Origin: Oligoflexus sp.
GTDB taxonomy: Bacteria; Bdellovibrionota_B; Oligoflexia; Oligoflexales; Oligoflexaceae
Assembly (NCBI RefSeq): GCF_035712445.1
Contig: NZ_DASTAT010000002.1
Span: 1-64,000 of the forward strand
Length of the DNA stretch: 64,000 bases
Reading direction: 5' to 3'
Numbering within the stretch: the stretch's first letter is position 1; every line of letters starts with the position of its first letter. The translations under genes were made by a program, and so were the position numbers. The notes under the pieces were generated by a model, which did not search any database, was not told the origin of the DNA, and worked only from the letters and a program-made list of their open reading frames with translations. Positions 25,113 to 33,956 of the stretch are shown piece after piece.

Positions 25113-26804
25113 TCAGGGAAAATACTGGGCGCCGGACCTTTGGGTTTTATTCCCCCCAGCATAACCGCCCCAGACCAGGGCGCTGCTGCCCGTCCAAACG
25201 ATGGACGAGAACGAGCGCGGCGGTGGCGTCACCGAACCCGGTAGTATGCGCCAGCGCAAGGTAAAGGGATTGAACGCATAGACTTCACCAAAGAACGTGG
25301 CCAGACGCTTGGATTGACCGCCGATCAGAAGGATCTCTTCGCCGTTCCAAACCACCTGATGGCCAAAGCGTTCGGTCATGAGCTCACTGCGATAGGTCGT
25401 CCAGCTGTTGGTGGCCGGATAATAAAGACCGCCGGTGGATGTCAGATCCGTGCTGGTGGCTGTTCCACCGCCACTGATGATGACCATGGCGTTCCCCGTC
25501 CACACCGCCTGATGACCCGCGCGGGCCGAGGGTGCGCCCTGAGCTTTGTCCGCTATGGTCTTCCAGCTGTCGGTCGCCGGGTTATAGATAGCGCCGTAAT
25601 CCGTGACGACATTGTTTCCGGAATAACCACCCCAGACGATCATGCTGCTGCCAGTCCACACTGCGGAATGACCCTGCTGCGTGCGCGGAGCGCCGGCACC
25701 GATGCTCATCTTCGCCCAGGTGCGCGTTGCGGGATCGAAGGTCGCGCCTAGTGCGTAGTTGCTGCTGTCATATCCGCCCCAAACGATGACCTTGTCACCT
25801 GTCCACACCGATGTCTGCACAGGATAGGTCGTGACCAAGGGCTGCGCGGGCTTCCAGAAATCCGGAGCGGCCACCTGAGTCCAAACTTTGGTGCTTGGGT
25901 TATAAAGAGCGCCATTGAAAGTCCAGGTCGTCGTCTGACCGCTGCTGTTATAGCCGCCCCAGATGAAGACTTCGCTGCCGGTCCAGATCGCGTTCGCCTG
26001 TCCACGCGCCGTGAACCAGGCGGGAGGATTCAGGTCGGTCCACTCTCCCGTCGCGGGATTGTAGGAATAAGCGGTGTCGAGATAAGCCGGGATTTCATCA
26101 CGGAAACCGCCGACCACGATCATGCTTTCACCTGTCCACACAGATGTGTGTTTCTGCATGCTGGGGGGTGCATTGGTCAGGCCCAAAGGAAGCGAATCCA
26201 TAAGACCGCTCTGCCAGGCGTCCATGATTCCGATGGCGATCAGGTCCGCCGTGGTTTCATCCGCATTGAAATGATGCGTGGCTTCATGAATCAGAAGCTG
26301 AGCGATCTGCATGAAGTTCAAAGGCGCGCTCGCCCCGGAACGGCAGGTCGGATACGACAGCTGAATAGGATTCGCCGTCGGGATCTTGCCCTCGGCTCCG
26401 GGTGGAACCGTGAACGCGCAGGAAGGTTTTTCCTCGTTCACCCACACGTGTTCGGACTGCAGAATATCCGCGGCCAGAAATTTTTGATTCTTCAGGATCC
26501 ATTCGCGGATGTTAGCCGCTTGAATTCGCGACAGGGAATTGGGATTGATGCGCAGTACGATATTCGCCGCGTACTCGCGAGCACGAGCAAAATTGATCCG
26601 AAGCCAGTCGCCACCATTGCCAACACCCCAGTGGCCAAGCTTGCCACCCGGTGTGACCATGGGCAGGTCCGGTTCGATGCCAACAGTGACAGGGATGTCC
26701 TTGTCGAAATTGTACTGTGGCAATGGTTTCAGGTTCTTCAGCTGGGCATGCGCCGCCATCGGGCTTAAACCGATTAAAAGCGCGGCTATTCGAAGCCTTT
26801 TCAT
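25113..26804 (-). CDS. Exported protein: HExxH zincin-like domain fused to kelch repeats
   Basis: 563 residues with a Sec signal peptide (cleavage after AHA, residue 20). Residues 100-200 contain LLIHEATHHFNADETTADLI, an HExxH zinc signature at 173-177 with an acidic third-ligand candidate (Glu183). Two cysteines (129 and 154) may pair. From residue about 215 to the end, roughly six kelch units follow (WTGSEVFIWGGYNSSG, WTGDKVIVWGGYDSSN, WTGSSMIVWGGYSGNN), enough for a beta-propeller. I read it as a secreted metallopeptidase-like domain with a binding propeller, but proteolysis is unproven. Its ATG overlaps the stop of the TIGR02147 regulator. Confidence 0.85.
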   Translation of the reverse strand: MKRLRIAALLIGLSPMAAHAQLKNLKPLPQYNFDKDIPVTVGIEPDLPMVTPGGKLGHWGVGNGGDWLRINFARAREYAANIVLRINPNSLSRIQAANIREWILKNQKFLAADILQSEHVWVNEEKPSCAFTVPPGAEGKIPTANPIQLSYPTCRSGASAPLNFMQIAQLLIHEATHHFNADETTADLIAIGIMDAWQSGLMDSLPLGLTNAPPSMQKHTSVWTGESMIVVGGFRDEIPAYLDTAYSYNPATGEWTDLNPPAWFTARGQANAIWTGSEVFIWGGYNSSGQTTTWTFNGALYNPSTKVWTQVAAPDFWKPAQPLVTTYPVQTSVWTGDKVIVWGGYDSSNYALGATFDPATRTWAKMSIGAGAPRTQQGHSAVWTGSSMIVWGGYSGNNVVTDYGAIYNPATDSWKTIADKAQGAPSARAGHQAVWTGNAMVIISGGGTATSTDLTSTGGLYYPATNSWTTYRSELMTERFGHQVVWNGEEILLIGGQSKRLATFFGEVYAFNPFTLRWRILPGSVTPPPRSFSSIVWTGSSALVWGGYAGGNKTQRSGAQYFP

Positions 26805-27619
26805 ACCGTTCCCTCCTCCACAATCTTAAAGAGTTGCATGGATATGCAGTAGAGCAATTCCCTGGGCTGTTCGCCCTGAAACTGAGCGCAGAAACGACGT
26901 TGAAAATCCTGGATGGCCTCGAAAGCCGCGGGAAGATCAGCGCGATCCACAGTCAGAAAATGTGTCGAAAACAAGCGTTCCTGGACGGGTTGCACAGCCA
27001 TGGCCTGAATGGCTTTTTCCAGAACCTGGCGGTGGAACTTTCGAATACTGCCCGAGGGAACACCCCCTGGCACCCAACCGTCCTCTTGAATAGCAACGTA
27101 TTGATCGCCTTCTTTTTTCAAAAGACCCACCCGAATCAGACGATCAACCGCCAATTCGATTTGGATCAGGGGGATCCCAAGGCGTCTGGCGATCCACTTG
27201 GTATCGTGCCGGAAGTCCTTGCACTTCATGAGTTCCAGTATTCCGAGGTGATACCAGTCAGAAATAATCTTAAAGGCATCGAGTTGCAACTGAAACCGAC
27301 TATCCCGCTCCTTTTCAAAGTCCACCTTGAGTAAGCGCAGCTTGGCTTCTTCGCGCTCCTTAACACTTCTGGCGTGCTTGATGGACACTAAGTCACAAAA
27401 GTACTGGGTTTCCCTTTCGTCGAATCCCAGAACACCCGCTATTTTTTGCGCGGCTCCTCGCGAAAGACCCTGCTTCCGATTCAAAATCTCGCTCAGTCGT
27501 GACGGCGACAGTTTCAGATCACGAGCGAAGGCACGCAGCGAATATCGTGGATTTTGATCGCAGCGGTTCGTCAGTTCCTTCTGCAGGATCAGACGATAGT
27601 CTGTAGCTCTTGCTTCCAT
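26801..27619 (-). CDS. TIGR02147-family transcriptional regulator
   Basis: 272 residues. The N-terminal helix-turn-helix (YSLRAFARDLKLSPSRLSEI, then NRKQGLSRGAAQKIAGVLGF) and the following segment (ETQYFCDLVSIKHARSVKER) match the TIGR02147 family known from Bdellovibrio, Fibrobacter and relatives. The C-terminal 150 residues are the family's DUF4423-type domain. It is the first gene of a two-gene unit, and its stop overlaps the start of the zincin-kelch gene (ATGA), a typical arrangement with secreted partners. The upstream inverted repeats suggest autoregulation. Confidence 0.88.
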   Translation of the reverse strand: MEARATDYRLILQKELTNRCDQNPRYSLRAFARDLKLSPSRLSEILNRKQGLSRGAAQKIAGVLGFDERETQYFCDLVSIKHARSVKEREEAKLRLLKVDFEKERDSRFQLQLDAFKIISDWYHLGILELMKCKDFRHDTKWIARRLGIPLIQIELAVDRLIRVGLLKKEGDQYVAIQEDGWVPGGVPSGSIRKFHRQVLEKAIQAMAVQPVQERLFSTHFLTVDRADLPAAFEAIQDFQRRFCAQFQGEQPRELLYCISMQLFKIVEEGTV

Positions 27620-27921
27620 AGAATGATGACTCCCTCATCTTGTTCTTAACGCACACAGAACACTTATGTCCAGCGGGAGGGAACAAAGTGTTCTGTAAAC
27701 TTTTGCGCGAACAGAAAGAGTCCAATTGGCGGATTGAACCTCATCGAAAATAATTACCAACCTGAAAGAAGTGACGGGGTAAGGAAATCATAAAAGAGGC
27801 ACGACGCATTCCGTAATGAACGGCCGCAAGCTGCCGGGACTGCTGACAGAAAGGCTGAGCCTTGAAAAGTGCCGAAGGGATTTTCGTGAAGAATAGAATT
27901 CCGGCCGAAGAGGTTCTTGTC
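27620..27921. other. Divergent intergenic region with the operator-like cluster
   Basis: This 302-base gap separates the minus-strand regulator from the plus-strand hypothetical gene. Apart from the half-site cluster I see no ORF, terminator or clear promoter. A plus-strand TTG at 27862 could extend the next gene by 20 residues, but the ATG at 27922 is preferred. Confidence 0.5.
27641..27714. promoter_or_regulatory. Operator-like cluster of TGTTC/GAACA half-sites
   Basis: An 11-bp inverted repeat, ACAGAACACTT (27655-27665) and AAGTGTTCTGT (27686-27696), has a 20-bp spacer. Further half-sites occur: TGTTCT at 27641, GGAACA at 27680 and GAACAG at 27709, so five copies of TGTTC or its complement lie in 75 bases. 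The cluster begins 22 bases upstream of the TIGR02147 start codon, where an autoregulatory or divergent operator would lie. Confidence 0.6.
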
Positions 27922-28425
27922 ATGAGTAGTTTACCTAGTTTCGCTGATGCGACGAAACCCTCAGTCCATGATGCTGCCCAGGAGATGCTCCGCCGCGAAA
28001 TCGACGAAATCGTCCAAATTTCACTGACGCTGTCGAAGTCTCTTGGCTTCTTGAAAAGCCGCCTGAAAACGCCTTTTCCAAAAACCTGCTCCAAATGCGG
28101 ATTCGTGTACCAGGCCTTCGAAGATTTTTTTTACGGCACGGAAGAAATAGCGCGAGGAACGGTGAGCTATCCCATCCTCGGCAACGACTTTTATCTGCAT
28201 CGGAATTGCAAGCCACCTTGCGAAACCACACTGGTCGTGGTCTTTGTCGATCGACGCGATGAATCCATTCCAGGCGTGCGTCGCCGTCAGCTTTTTGAAA
28301 CCTGCATCGAGCGCCTGCAGTCTGCCTTTCATGTGGATGAGACAAATGCGCGGGATATTCTCTTGACGCTGCTCGCCAATCAACTGACTTTGCGTTCGCA
28401 GGGAGAAGCCGCAGGCTTTCGCTGA
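27922..28425 (+). CDS. Cytoplasmic protein of unknown function with CxxC
   Basis: 167 residues from ATG at 27922 (GAAGAGG 8 bases upstream). No signal or membrane segment. It has a CSKCGFVYQ motif near residue 55 and a second cysteine pair (NCKPPCE) some 40 residues later, possibly binding zinc. The rest is alpha/beta with a charged N-terminal helix (REIDEIVQISLTLSKSL). I do not recognise a family. It lies upstream of, and parallel to, the prolyl-oligopeptidase-like gene, which has its own promoter candidate. Confidence 0.65.
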   Translation: MSSLPSFADATKPSVHDAAQEMLRREIDEIVQISLTLSKSLGFLKSRLKTPFPKTCSKCGFVYQAFEDFFYGTEEIARGTVSYPILGNDFYLHRNCKPPCETTLVVVFVDRRDESIPGVRRRQLFETCIERLQSAFHVDETNARDILLTLLANQLTLRSQGEAAGFR

Positions 28426-28474
28426 ATTTCCGCAACCGTGATCCAGAACCATCTGCATAAAACTTCTGTATTCC

Positions 28475-28503
28475 TTGTGTTTTGGATCCCGCACTGCTAG
28501 CAT
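28475..28503 (+). promoter_or_regulatory. Likely promoter of the prolyl-oligopeptidase-like gene
   Basis: TTGTGT and TAGCAT are separated by 17 bases with an extended TGC before the -10. It supports the ATG at 28545, because a TTG start at 28482 would fall inside the promoter. Confidence 0.5.
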
Positions 28504-28544
28504 CTTCAGCGCGAGACTTTATTGCTGAAGAGAGCACGAGCACC

Positions 28545-30512
28545 ATGCGAATTACAGCGGACACCTTACTCAGCATGACGGAAAAAAGTTTCGTGCGAGA
28601 ATATCTCTGGACACCAGAGCAGCAACTAGCGTTTATGACCGCACGCGACCATGGCGTCCGCTATATGGACGGCTCGTCATCCTTGACGGAAGATCCCCGA
28701 ATACCCATCGATTTTCACGCTGAACTTGATCAGGGCGGCGGCAGCTTTGTTGCGGCTAAAAGCGGCATCTACGGTCTGGCTCCCCAGGCTTTGACCCTGT
28801 ATTCGTGGAACAAAGACGGCACGCGCTTTCGTCCGGTTCGGGCGCAGGAACTTGTGCTCTGGCAAACAGGCTACGATCGCAAGATCGTGCTGGCCCGCAT
28901 TCCGCCGTCCCTCGGTCTGCAGATTGATCCACGCGAGCGCTGGCTGTCGTGGATCAGCGAACATGGTCACGAAGAGGAACTCGAAATCTTCTCGCGCCTG
29001 CGTCAGGATCGCGAGGTTCGCAGTGTTCTGCGAGTGCCTGGCTTTCTCCGCAACGTGCGCTGGCATCCTGACAAGGCCATGATGCTCTATATCTCCTGGC
29101 CCTTGAACGACGTGCCTTGGGAGTCCGCAACGCTCTATCTTGCGGACTACGACATGCAGGACTTGCGTCCCGTTCCGCGGGTCGGCCGCCCCCTGCAACC
29201 ACCACAGCTTGGCACGGTACCCATGAGCTGTTCGGAAGCGGCCTTCAGTCCCTGCGGGCGTTATGTGATCGCGCTTCTGCGAACCGGCGAATGGTATCAA
29301 TTCTGGTCCTATGACATCGCGAAGCAAAAGTGGCACCAGCTGAGCCACGCGCAATCCGAACACGCCAAGCCCCCGCGCGGCGCCGAGCAACCCCAATTCG
29401 CCCTGCATCCTCATCGGCCTCTGGTCCTTGGGATTTCGGCGGATAAAGGCAGTTCGCACTTTGTTCATTATCACTATGCGCAGGATGATTATCCGCAGCG
29501 CTGGAAGGCTCCGCGCACCCGCGACAGCTGGCTCGATCAACCACGCTTTTCGCCGGATGGTCGTCATCTGTCGGTGATCAGCGCGTCGAGTCAAAGTCTG
29601 CCTGGGCTTCGTTCATGGCAGTACGATGTCGATACCTGGTATGAAGCCAATCGCGTGCGCCTCAAGCAGCCTTATCGCACGCAATCGCAATCACCACTGC
29701 GCGTGAGCTGGCCGAGTCTGGACGGCGAAACCGTGCACGGACTCCTTTATCAACCGAAGGATGTGAGTGGGCCTTTGCCGCTGATCATCGCGGTGCACGG
29801 GGGGCCTGTTGAACAGGTGAGCGCGGGCTGGCCAGCGAAAGCGAAATTTTTCACGCAGCTCGGCTTTGCGTTCCTTTATGTCAACTATCGCGGCAGCTGG
29901 GGATATGGCTCAAGCTATCAAAGGGCTCTGGCCGGACGCTGGGGACAGATTGATGCGGAAGACGTGGCCTCTGCGGTCAAATCCCTCGCGGAACAGGGCT
30001 TCATTGATCCCACGCGCGTGGGGCTTTGGGGTGGGGCCGCCGGTGGCATGACTGTCCTGAACATTCTGATTCGCTTCCCCCGCCTGATTCGTTCGGCGGT
30101 TGCGGTTTATCCTTTTCTGGATTTGCCGGATATTCTGCAGCGCTGTTCACCGCTCAAACGCGCTGAATTCAAATGGGCGCTCGGCGACTGCACGCGTGAC
30201 GAGATGCTGGCGCGATCGCCCCTTCTCAGGGCGGGCCGCATCAAGACGCCCTTGGCTCTTTTCCATGGCGCCCAGGATAAACTGGTGCCTGTGGAGCAGA
30301 TGCAGCAGCTGCAGAACCTCTTGGAAAAACAGGGCACCGCGGTGCAGCTGAAAATTTACGAACATGAAGGTCATGGCTGGAAGCACGAAACCACCCGCTA
30401 TGATTATGCGCGGCGCGTCACGGACTTTTTTGTGAAGAGTCTGATGGAAAGCGATTCCCGCTCCATCGCCCTGCAATATGGTCAGCGCGAACAACCCTAT
30501 CAATCCATTTAA
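28545..30512 (+). CDS. S9 prolyl-oligopeptidase-like protein lacking the catalytic serine
   Basis: 655 residues with no signal peptide. The first 380 residues are a WD40/TolB-like propeller (FSPCGRYVIALLRTGEWYQF, FSPDGRHLSVISAS). The last 270 form the S9 alpha/beta-hydrolase domain: IIAVHGGPVEQVSAGWPAK, FLYVNYRGSWGYGSSYQ. The motif normally reading GGSYGG reads WGGAAGG (codons at 30027-30047), so the nucleophilic Ser is Ala, at residue 498. The acid (FHGAQDKLVPVEQ) and His (YEHEGHGWKHE) regions are retained. Unless the sequence is wrong it cannot act as a usual serine peptidase and may be a binding pseudoenzyme. Start ATG chosen for the promoter upstream. Confidence 0.88.
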   Translation: MRITADTLLSMTEKSFVREYLWTPEQQLAFMTARDHGVRYMDGSSSLTEDPRIPIDFHAELDQGGGSFVAAKSGIYGLAPQALTLYSWNKDGTRFRPVRAQELVLWQTGYDRKIVLARIPPSLGLQIDPRERWLSWISEHGHEEELEIFSRLRQDREVRSVLRVPGFLRNVRWHPDKAMMLYISWPLNDVPWESATLYLADYDMQDLRPVPRVGRPLQPPQLGTVPMSCSEAAFSPCGRYVIALLRTGEWYQFWSYDIAKQKWHQLSHAQSEHAKPPRGAEQPQFALHPHRPLVLGISADKGSSHFVHYHYAQDDYPQRWKAPRTRDSWLDQPRFSPDGRHLSVISASSQSLPGLRSWQYDVDTWYEANRVRLKQPYRTQSQSPLRVSWPSLDGETVHGLLYQPKDVSGPLPLIIAVHGGPVEQVSAGWPAKAKFFTQLGFAFLYVNYRGSWGYGSSYQRALAGRWGQIDAEDVASAVKSLAEQGFIDPTRVGLWGGAAGGMTVLNILIRFPRLIRSAVAVYPFLDLPDILQRCSPLKRAEFKWALGDCTRDEMLARSPLLRAGRIKTPLALFHGAQDKLVPVEQMQQLQNLLEKQGTAVQLKIYEHEGHGWKHETTRYDYARRVTDFFVKSLMESDSRSIALQYGQREQPYQSI

Positions 30513-30523
30513 GGACGGCCTTT

Positions 30524-30976
30524 TTGGGCGAGAAAGAGCGGGAAGAGATCGACTATAGTCACGAGGTGCGGCTGATTCAGTCCCGCACCGGCCGCTATGC
30601 GATGATCGGTCTTGCCATGTTTTTTCTGCTGCTCGGGTTCATCGGCGTTTTCACTCCGATCATGCCGACGATGCCTTTCGTGCTTTTATCAGCCGTCTGC
30701 TTCGCCCGCAGTTCTCCCCGCTTTTACAACTGGCTCATGAATCACCAGTGGTTCGGTCCTTCGCTCAGGGATTGGAAGACCACCGGCGGCATTCGTCGGA
30801 AAAATAAAATACTGGCCATCAGTCTTCTCGGTTTCTCCATGACGCCCACCGTGGTCTTCATCATTCCCATCATGGGCGTCAAGATTCTGATGACGGTCAT
30901 CGGCCTTTGCGTGGCCGCCTTCATTGCCACCCGTCCGGATCCGGATCGGGTGAACGGTCAGCCTCTGGACCCTTGA
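30524..30976 (+). CDS. YbaN/DUF454 family small inner-membrane protein
   Basis: 150 residues, best started at TTG 30524, with AAGGA eight bases upstream; it follows the S9-like gene by 11 bases. Hydrophobic helix 1 (AMIGLAMFFLLLGFIGVFTP) is followed by the DUF454 signature IMPTMPFVLLSAVCFARSSP and WLMNHQWFGPSLRDW. Two more membrane helices end the protein. The family function is not well established. Being cotranscribed with the pseudoenzyme is plausible from the short spacing. Confidence 0.85.
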   Translation: MGEKEREEIDYSHEVRLIQSRTGRYAMIGLAMFFLLLGFIGVFTPIMPTMPFVLLSAVCFARSSPRFYNWLMNHQWFGPSLRDWKTTGGIRRKNKILAISLLGFSMTPTVVFIIPIMGVKILMTVIGLCVAAFIATRPDPDRVNGQPLDP

Positions 30977-30980
30977 ACGT

Positions 30981-31991
30981 TTACGGCTTCGCCTCGTAAT
31001 TCACCTTCAATTCAAGCCCGGCAGTGACAGCGACCTTGGCGCTCAAGGTGACAAGTCGTGTGGCGGCATCGTAAACCCAGGCATCCTGCGACAAAACCTT
31101 GCCGCCTAGAGTGACGAGGAGTTTATCCGGATTCAAGGGCTCCCGCGATAAGAGAATGGACTGGCTGCGCTTCAGAACGTCCTTGGTAAAGCGATCTATG
31201 ATCATGCTCCAGTCCGGGGAACAGATATCGAGGATGCTGCCGCCCGTCTGCGCGGCCAGCGTTATATATTCCTGCCCCACGGCTGCAATTTGACAAAGCC
31301 CTGCAGCCTGCATGGACGTTGGCGTTCCAATCACTCCACTGACTGTGGCCTTCCATTTATTCATGGGGTCAAAGTCCTTGGCCGTATTTCCGCCCATGGT
31401 ATTTGCAGCGCCCTGACCGTTGATTCCATTGTCATCGGATATCACGAGGACTTCGAGTTTCGCCTCGGGACGAAAGGCGAGCGGCGGATTCATCACCATG
31501 CCTTTGACGTTTTGATAGCGTGCGGCATAGGCCCCGGAAAGGGTCTGGCTCACATGCCCGAGCGCATCATGACTGCCGATCTCCTGAACGATCAGAGCAA
31601 CCTTGCCGGCGTCCACGTCCGGTGGGAAGCTGAAGACGGGTCCGGTCACGGGGGCCTCGTCATCATCCTCCTCACGGCCCGCGATCAGATGGATGCGGGG
31701 GTCGAGACTGCCTTTTTGCAATGCGAGGATCAGCTTGTTCAGATTCACCGATACCGCAGCGCGCTCCTCATCCATACTGCCGCTCGAATCCAGGGCAATG
31801 ACGAGGTCCACATTTTTGGAAATCGTGATGGTATCGGTCACAGCATTGGGACCGGATGCGGCTGCATCGACGGCACCATTCACGTCACCCGATCCGCCGT
31901 CAGTGCTCGATTTTCCGCGAAAGCCGGACTTATTGCAGGCGCCTAATGCGAGGCAAAATACCAGGCAAAGCGTTAACTTGGAAGAGTTCAT
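30981..31991 (-). CDS. VWA-domain lipoprotein
   Basis: 336 residues. The signal peptide ends in a lipobox (LALGAC, Cys19), followed by NKSGFRGKSS. A von Willebrand A domain begins near residue 60; its MIDAS motif is intact (VIALDSSGSMDEE) and further residues (LEVLVISDDNG) fit. Metal-dependent adhesion or protein binding at the envelope is the usual role of this domain. The stretch after Cys resembles that of the lipoproteins at 54.5 and 55.3 kb. No terminator seen; it ends 4 bases from the YbaN stop, convergently. Confidence 0.88.
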   Translation of the reverse strand: MNSSKLTLCLVFCLALGACNKSGFRGKSSTDGGSGDVNGAVDAAASGPNAVTDTITISKNVDLVIALDSSGSMDEERAAVSVNLNKLILALQKGSLDPRIHLIAGREEDDDEAPVTGPVFSFPPDVDAGKVALIVQEIGSHDALGHVSQTLSGAYAARYQNVKGMVMNPPLAFRPEAKLEVLVISDDNGINGQGAANTMGGNTAKDFDPMNKWKATVSGVIGTPTSMQAAGLCQIAAVGQEYITLAAQTGGSILDICSPDWSMIIDRFTKDVLKRSQSILLSREPLNPDKLLVTLGGKVLSQDAWVYDAATRLVTLSAKVAVTAGLELKVNYEAKP

Positions 31992-32075
31992 ACACCCCTC
32001 AATCGCAGTAGAGTTGAAGCGTTATCGGCATTTTTTACAAAAAATTTAGTTTATTTTTGCATAGCTCGGGGGATG

Positions 32076-32102
32076 AAAAAGCCCGCGAGGTTCCGCGGGC
32101 TT
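32076..32102 (-). terminator. Terminator of the peroxiredoxin gene
   Basis: On the minus strand a perfect AAGCCCGCG/CGCGGGCTT stem is followed by TTTTTC, just past the stop codon of the peroxiredoxin gene. Confidence 0.8.
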
Positions 32103-32111
32103 GAGGATTTG

Positions 32112-32588
32112 TCAGGCGTTTTCCTGGATCCAATCCAGCACATCATCGTGATGCGTTTTGGTATTCACCTTCGGCATCACGTGCAGGATCTTGCCATCCT
32201 TGCCAATGATGAAGGTGGAGCGGATCACGCCCATGTATTCCTTCCCATAATTCTTTTTCAGGCCCCAGGCCCCATAGGCCTCGGCCACGGCATGATCAGG
32301 ATCAGAGAGAAGGTCGAAGTTGAGCTTTTCCTTGACGCGAAACTTATCCAGCTTGTCGGGTGTATCCGGGCTGACGCCCAGCACCGCGATGCCTTTGCTG
32401 CTGAATCTGCGCTTGCTGTCCCGAATACCGCAGGCCTGGGTCGTGCAGCCCGGCGTCATGGCTTTGGGATAGAAATAAAGCACCACGATCTTATCGCCCT
32501 TGTAATCTTTCAGACTGATGGTGTCTCCATCCTGATTCTGGAGCGAAAAAGCGGGGGCTTTGGTTCCGACTTCTAGGAAACTGCTCAT
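32112..32588 (-). CDS. bcp: Peroxiredoxin, Bcp/PrxQ type (thioredoxin-dependent thiol peroxidase)
   Basis: 158 residues. The typical AhpC/TSA fold with VVLYFYPKAMTPGCTTQACG: peroxidatic Cys in PGCT and resolving Cys five residues later, as in Bcp. It reduces peroxides in the cytoplasm with thioredoxin. AGGAAAGG before the ATG. It lies 18 bases downstream of tldE/pmbA on the same strand, so cotranscription is likely. Confidence 0.94.
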   Translation of the reverse strand: MSSFLEVGTKAPAFSLQNQDGDTISLKDYKGDKIVVLYFYPKAMTPGCTTQACGIRDSKRRFSSKGIAVLGVSPDTPDKLDKFRVKEKLNFDLLSDPDHAVAEAYGAWGLKKNYGKEYMGVIRSTFIIGKDGKILHVMPKVNTKTHHDDVLDWIQENA

Positions 32589-32606
32589 CCAACATCCTTT
32601 CCTGTG

Positions 32607-33956
32607 TTAACTGCCTGCGACGCTGAGTCCACCAAAACGGATCTCGGGACTGAAGAAACTCCACGACGAGCTGGGTTCCACCTTGTCACCGACGGCCTGG
32701 ATCTGCTGCAGGATTTCATAGAAGTTACCCGAGAGCGTCACATCCTTCACGTACTGCTCGGTTTTGCCTCCCCGCATCAGAAGACCTTCCACCGCAAGGG
32801 AGAAATAACCCGAGATGGCGTTGGTTCCCGAATGAAGGCCTTTCAGGGAAATCACCTTAAGGACGGTGCCGCCGTAAAGGTCTTTGACTCCCGTGCGACC
32901 GGGATCGAGGACCAGCTGCGTGCTGCTCGTGCCGAGCGATCCACGGGGACCGCGGGCCCCATGTCCGGTGTTCGGCTTTTTGAAATAGCGGGCGGTGGCG
33001 CTGTTGTGGAACATGCTCTTCATCACGCCCTTTTCCACCAGCACGAGGTCTTTGCGAATCACGCCTTCATCATCGAAGCCGCTATAAGAAAAACCATCCT
33101 TATACTGAGGACAGTCGCGAATCGTGATCTCACTTGAGGCAATGCTCTGCCCCAGCTTTTCACGGTAATAGGCGGTGCCCTCCATCGCGGCCTTGGCGGA
33201 AAAGGCCCCCAGGAATGCCCCCATGAGGCTCTGCCATTCATCAATATCGAAGATCACATCATAGCGCCCGGTAGGGACGGCTTTCGCGCTCAAAAGGTTC
33301 AGGGCTGTTTCCGCGCTCTGCTTCACGCAGTAGACGGGATCCAGTCCTTGGAACGTGCGACTGACGCTGGAACCCGAATACATCGACTGCGTCGAGCCTT
33401 CGCTGGCCAGAGCCGAGGTGTAGCAGGAAAAACTGCGCTCCTTCTGATAGCAAAAGGTCCCGAGGTGATTCGCATAGAAATGCTCGCCCTCACCATCGGC
33501 ATAGCCGTTATACGGCGCATTGCGTATGCGTTGGTCCCGCGTCAGGACTTCATTTTCGAGGCGCAGGGCCAGGTCGACTTTTTCCTTCACCGAGGCATCA
33601 TCGGGTTGATTCATGCCCGGCTGGATTTCAATCAGGTCCTTGGGATTTTTCTGTTCGATCGCCTGGTAGGGATCGGGGCTCGAATAACGCGAGGTTTCAA
33701 GAGCCTGCTTGACGAGCAGCCTCAGGGCCGGGTCTTCCAGGGATTCACTGGCGGCGATTCCCGCCCTTTGATCCTGCAGCACGCGAATGCCGATGACCTG
33801 GGTGCTTGTCACCTTGGATTTATCGATGCGCCCCTGCTGGGCATTCAAAGAGAAGGATTTACCGCGTTCCAGGATCACATCACACTGCTGCACACCCAGA
33901 TCGCGGGCCATGTCGAGGACTTTGAAACAAATGTCTCGTCCTTGTTTCCATTCCAT
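32607..33956 (-). CDS. pmbA: TldE/PmbA, partner of TldD protease
   Basis: 449 residues from ATG at 33956, whose first base is the last base of the TldD stop (TGATG). It has the PmbA/TldD fold (GRYDVIFDIDEWQSLMGAFL, late CTAB-like NTGHGARGPRGSLGTSSTQL) but no HExxxH metal motif, which is normal for the TldE subunit. TldD/TldE heterodimers degrade unfolded peptides and mature certain peptide antibiotics such as microcin B17. Cytoplasmic. Strong coupling to tldD supports heterodimer formation. Confidence 0.93.
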   Translation of the reverse strand: MEWKQGRDICFKVLDMARDLGVQQCDVILERGKSFSLNAQQGRIDKSKVTSTQVIGIRVLQDQRAGIAASESLEDPALRLLVKQALETSRYSSPDPYQAIEQKNPKDLIEIQPGMNQPDDASVKEKVDLALRLENEVLTRDQRIRNAPYNGYADGEGEHFYANHLGTFCYQKERSFSCYTSALASEGSTQSMYSGSSVSRTFQGLDPVYCVKQSAETALNLLSAKAVPTGRYDVIFDIDEWQSLMGAFLGAFSAKAAMEGTAYYREKLGQSIASSEITIRDCPQYKDGFSYSGFDDEGVIRKDLVLVEKGVMKSMFHNSATARYFKKPNTGHGARGPRGSLGTSSTQLVLDPGRTGVKDLYGGTVLKVISLKGLHSGTNAISGYFSLAVEGLLMRGGKTEQYVKDVTLSGNFYEILQQIQAVGDKVEPSSSWSFFSPEIRFGGLSVAGS

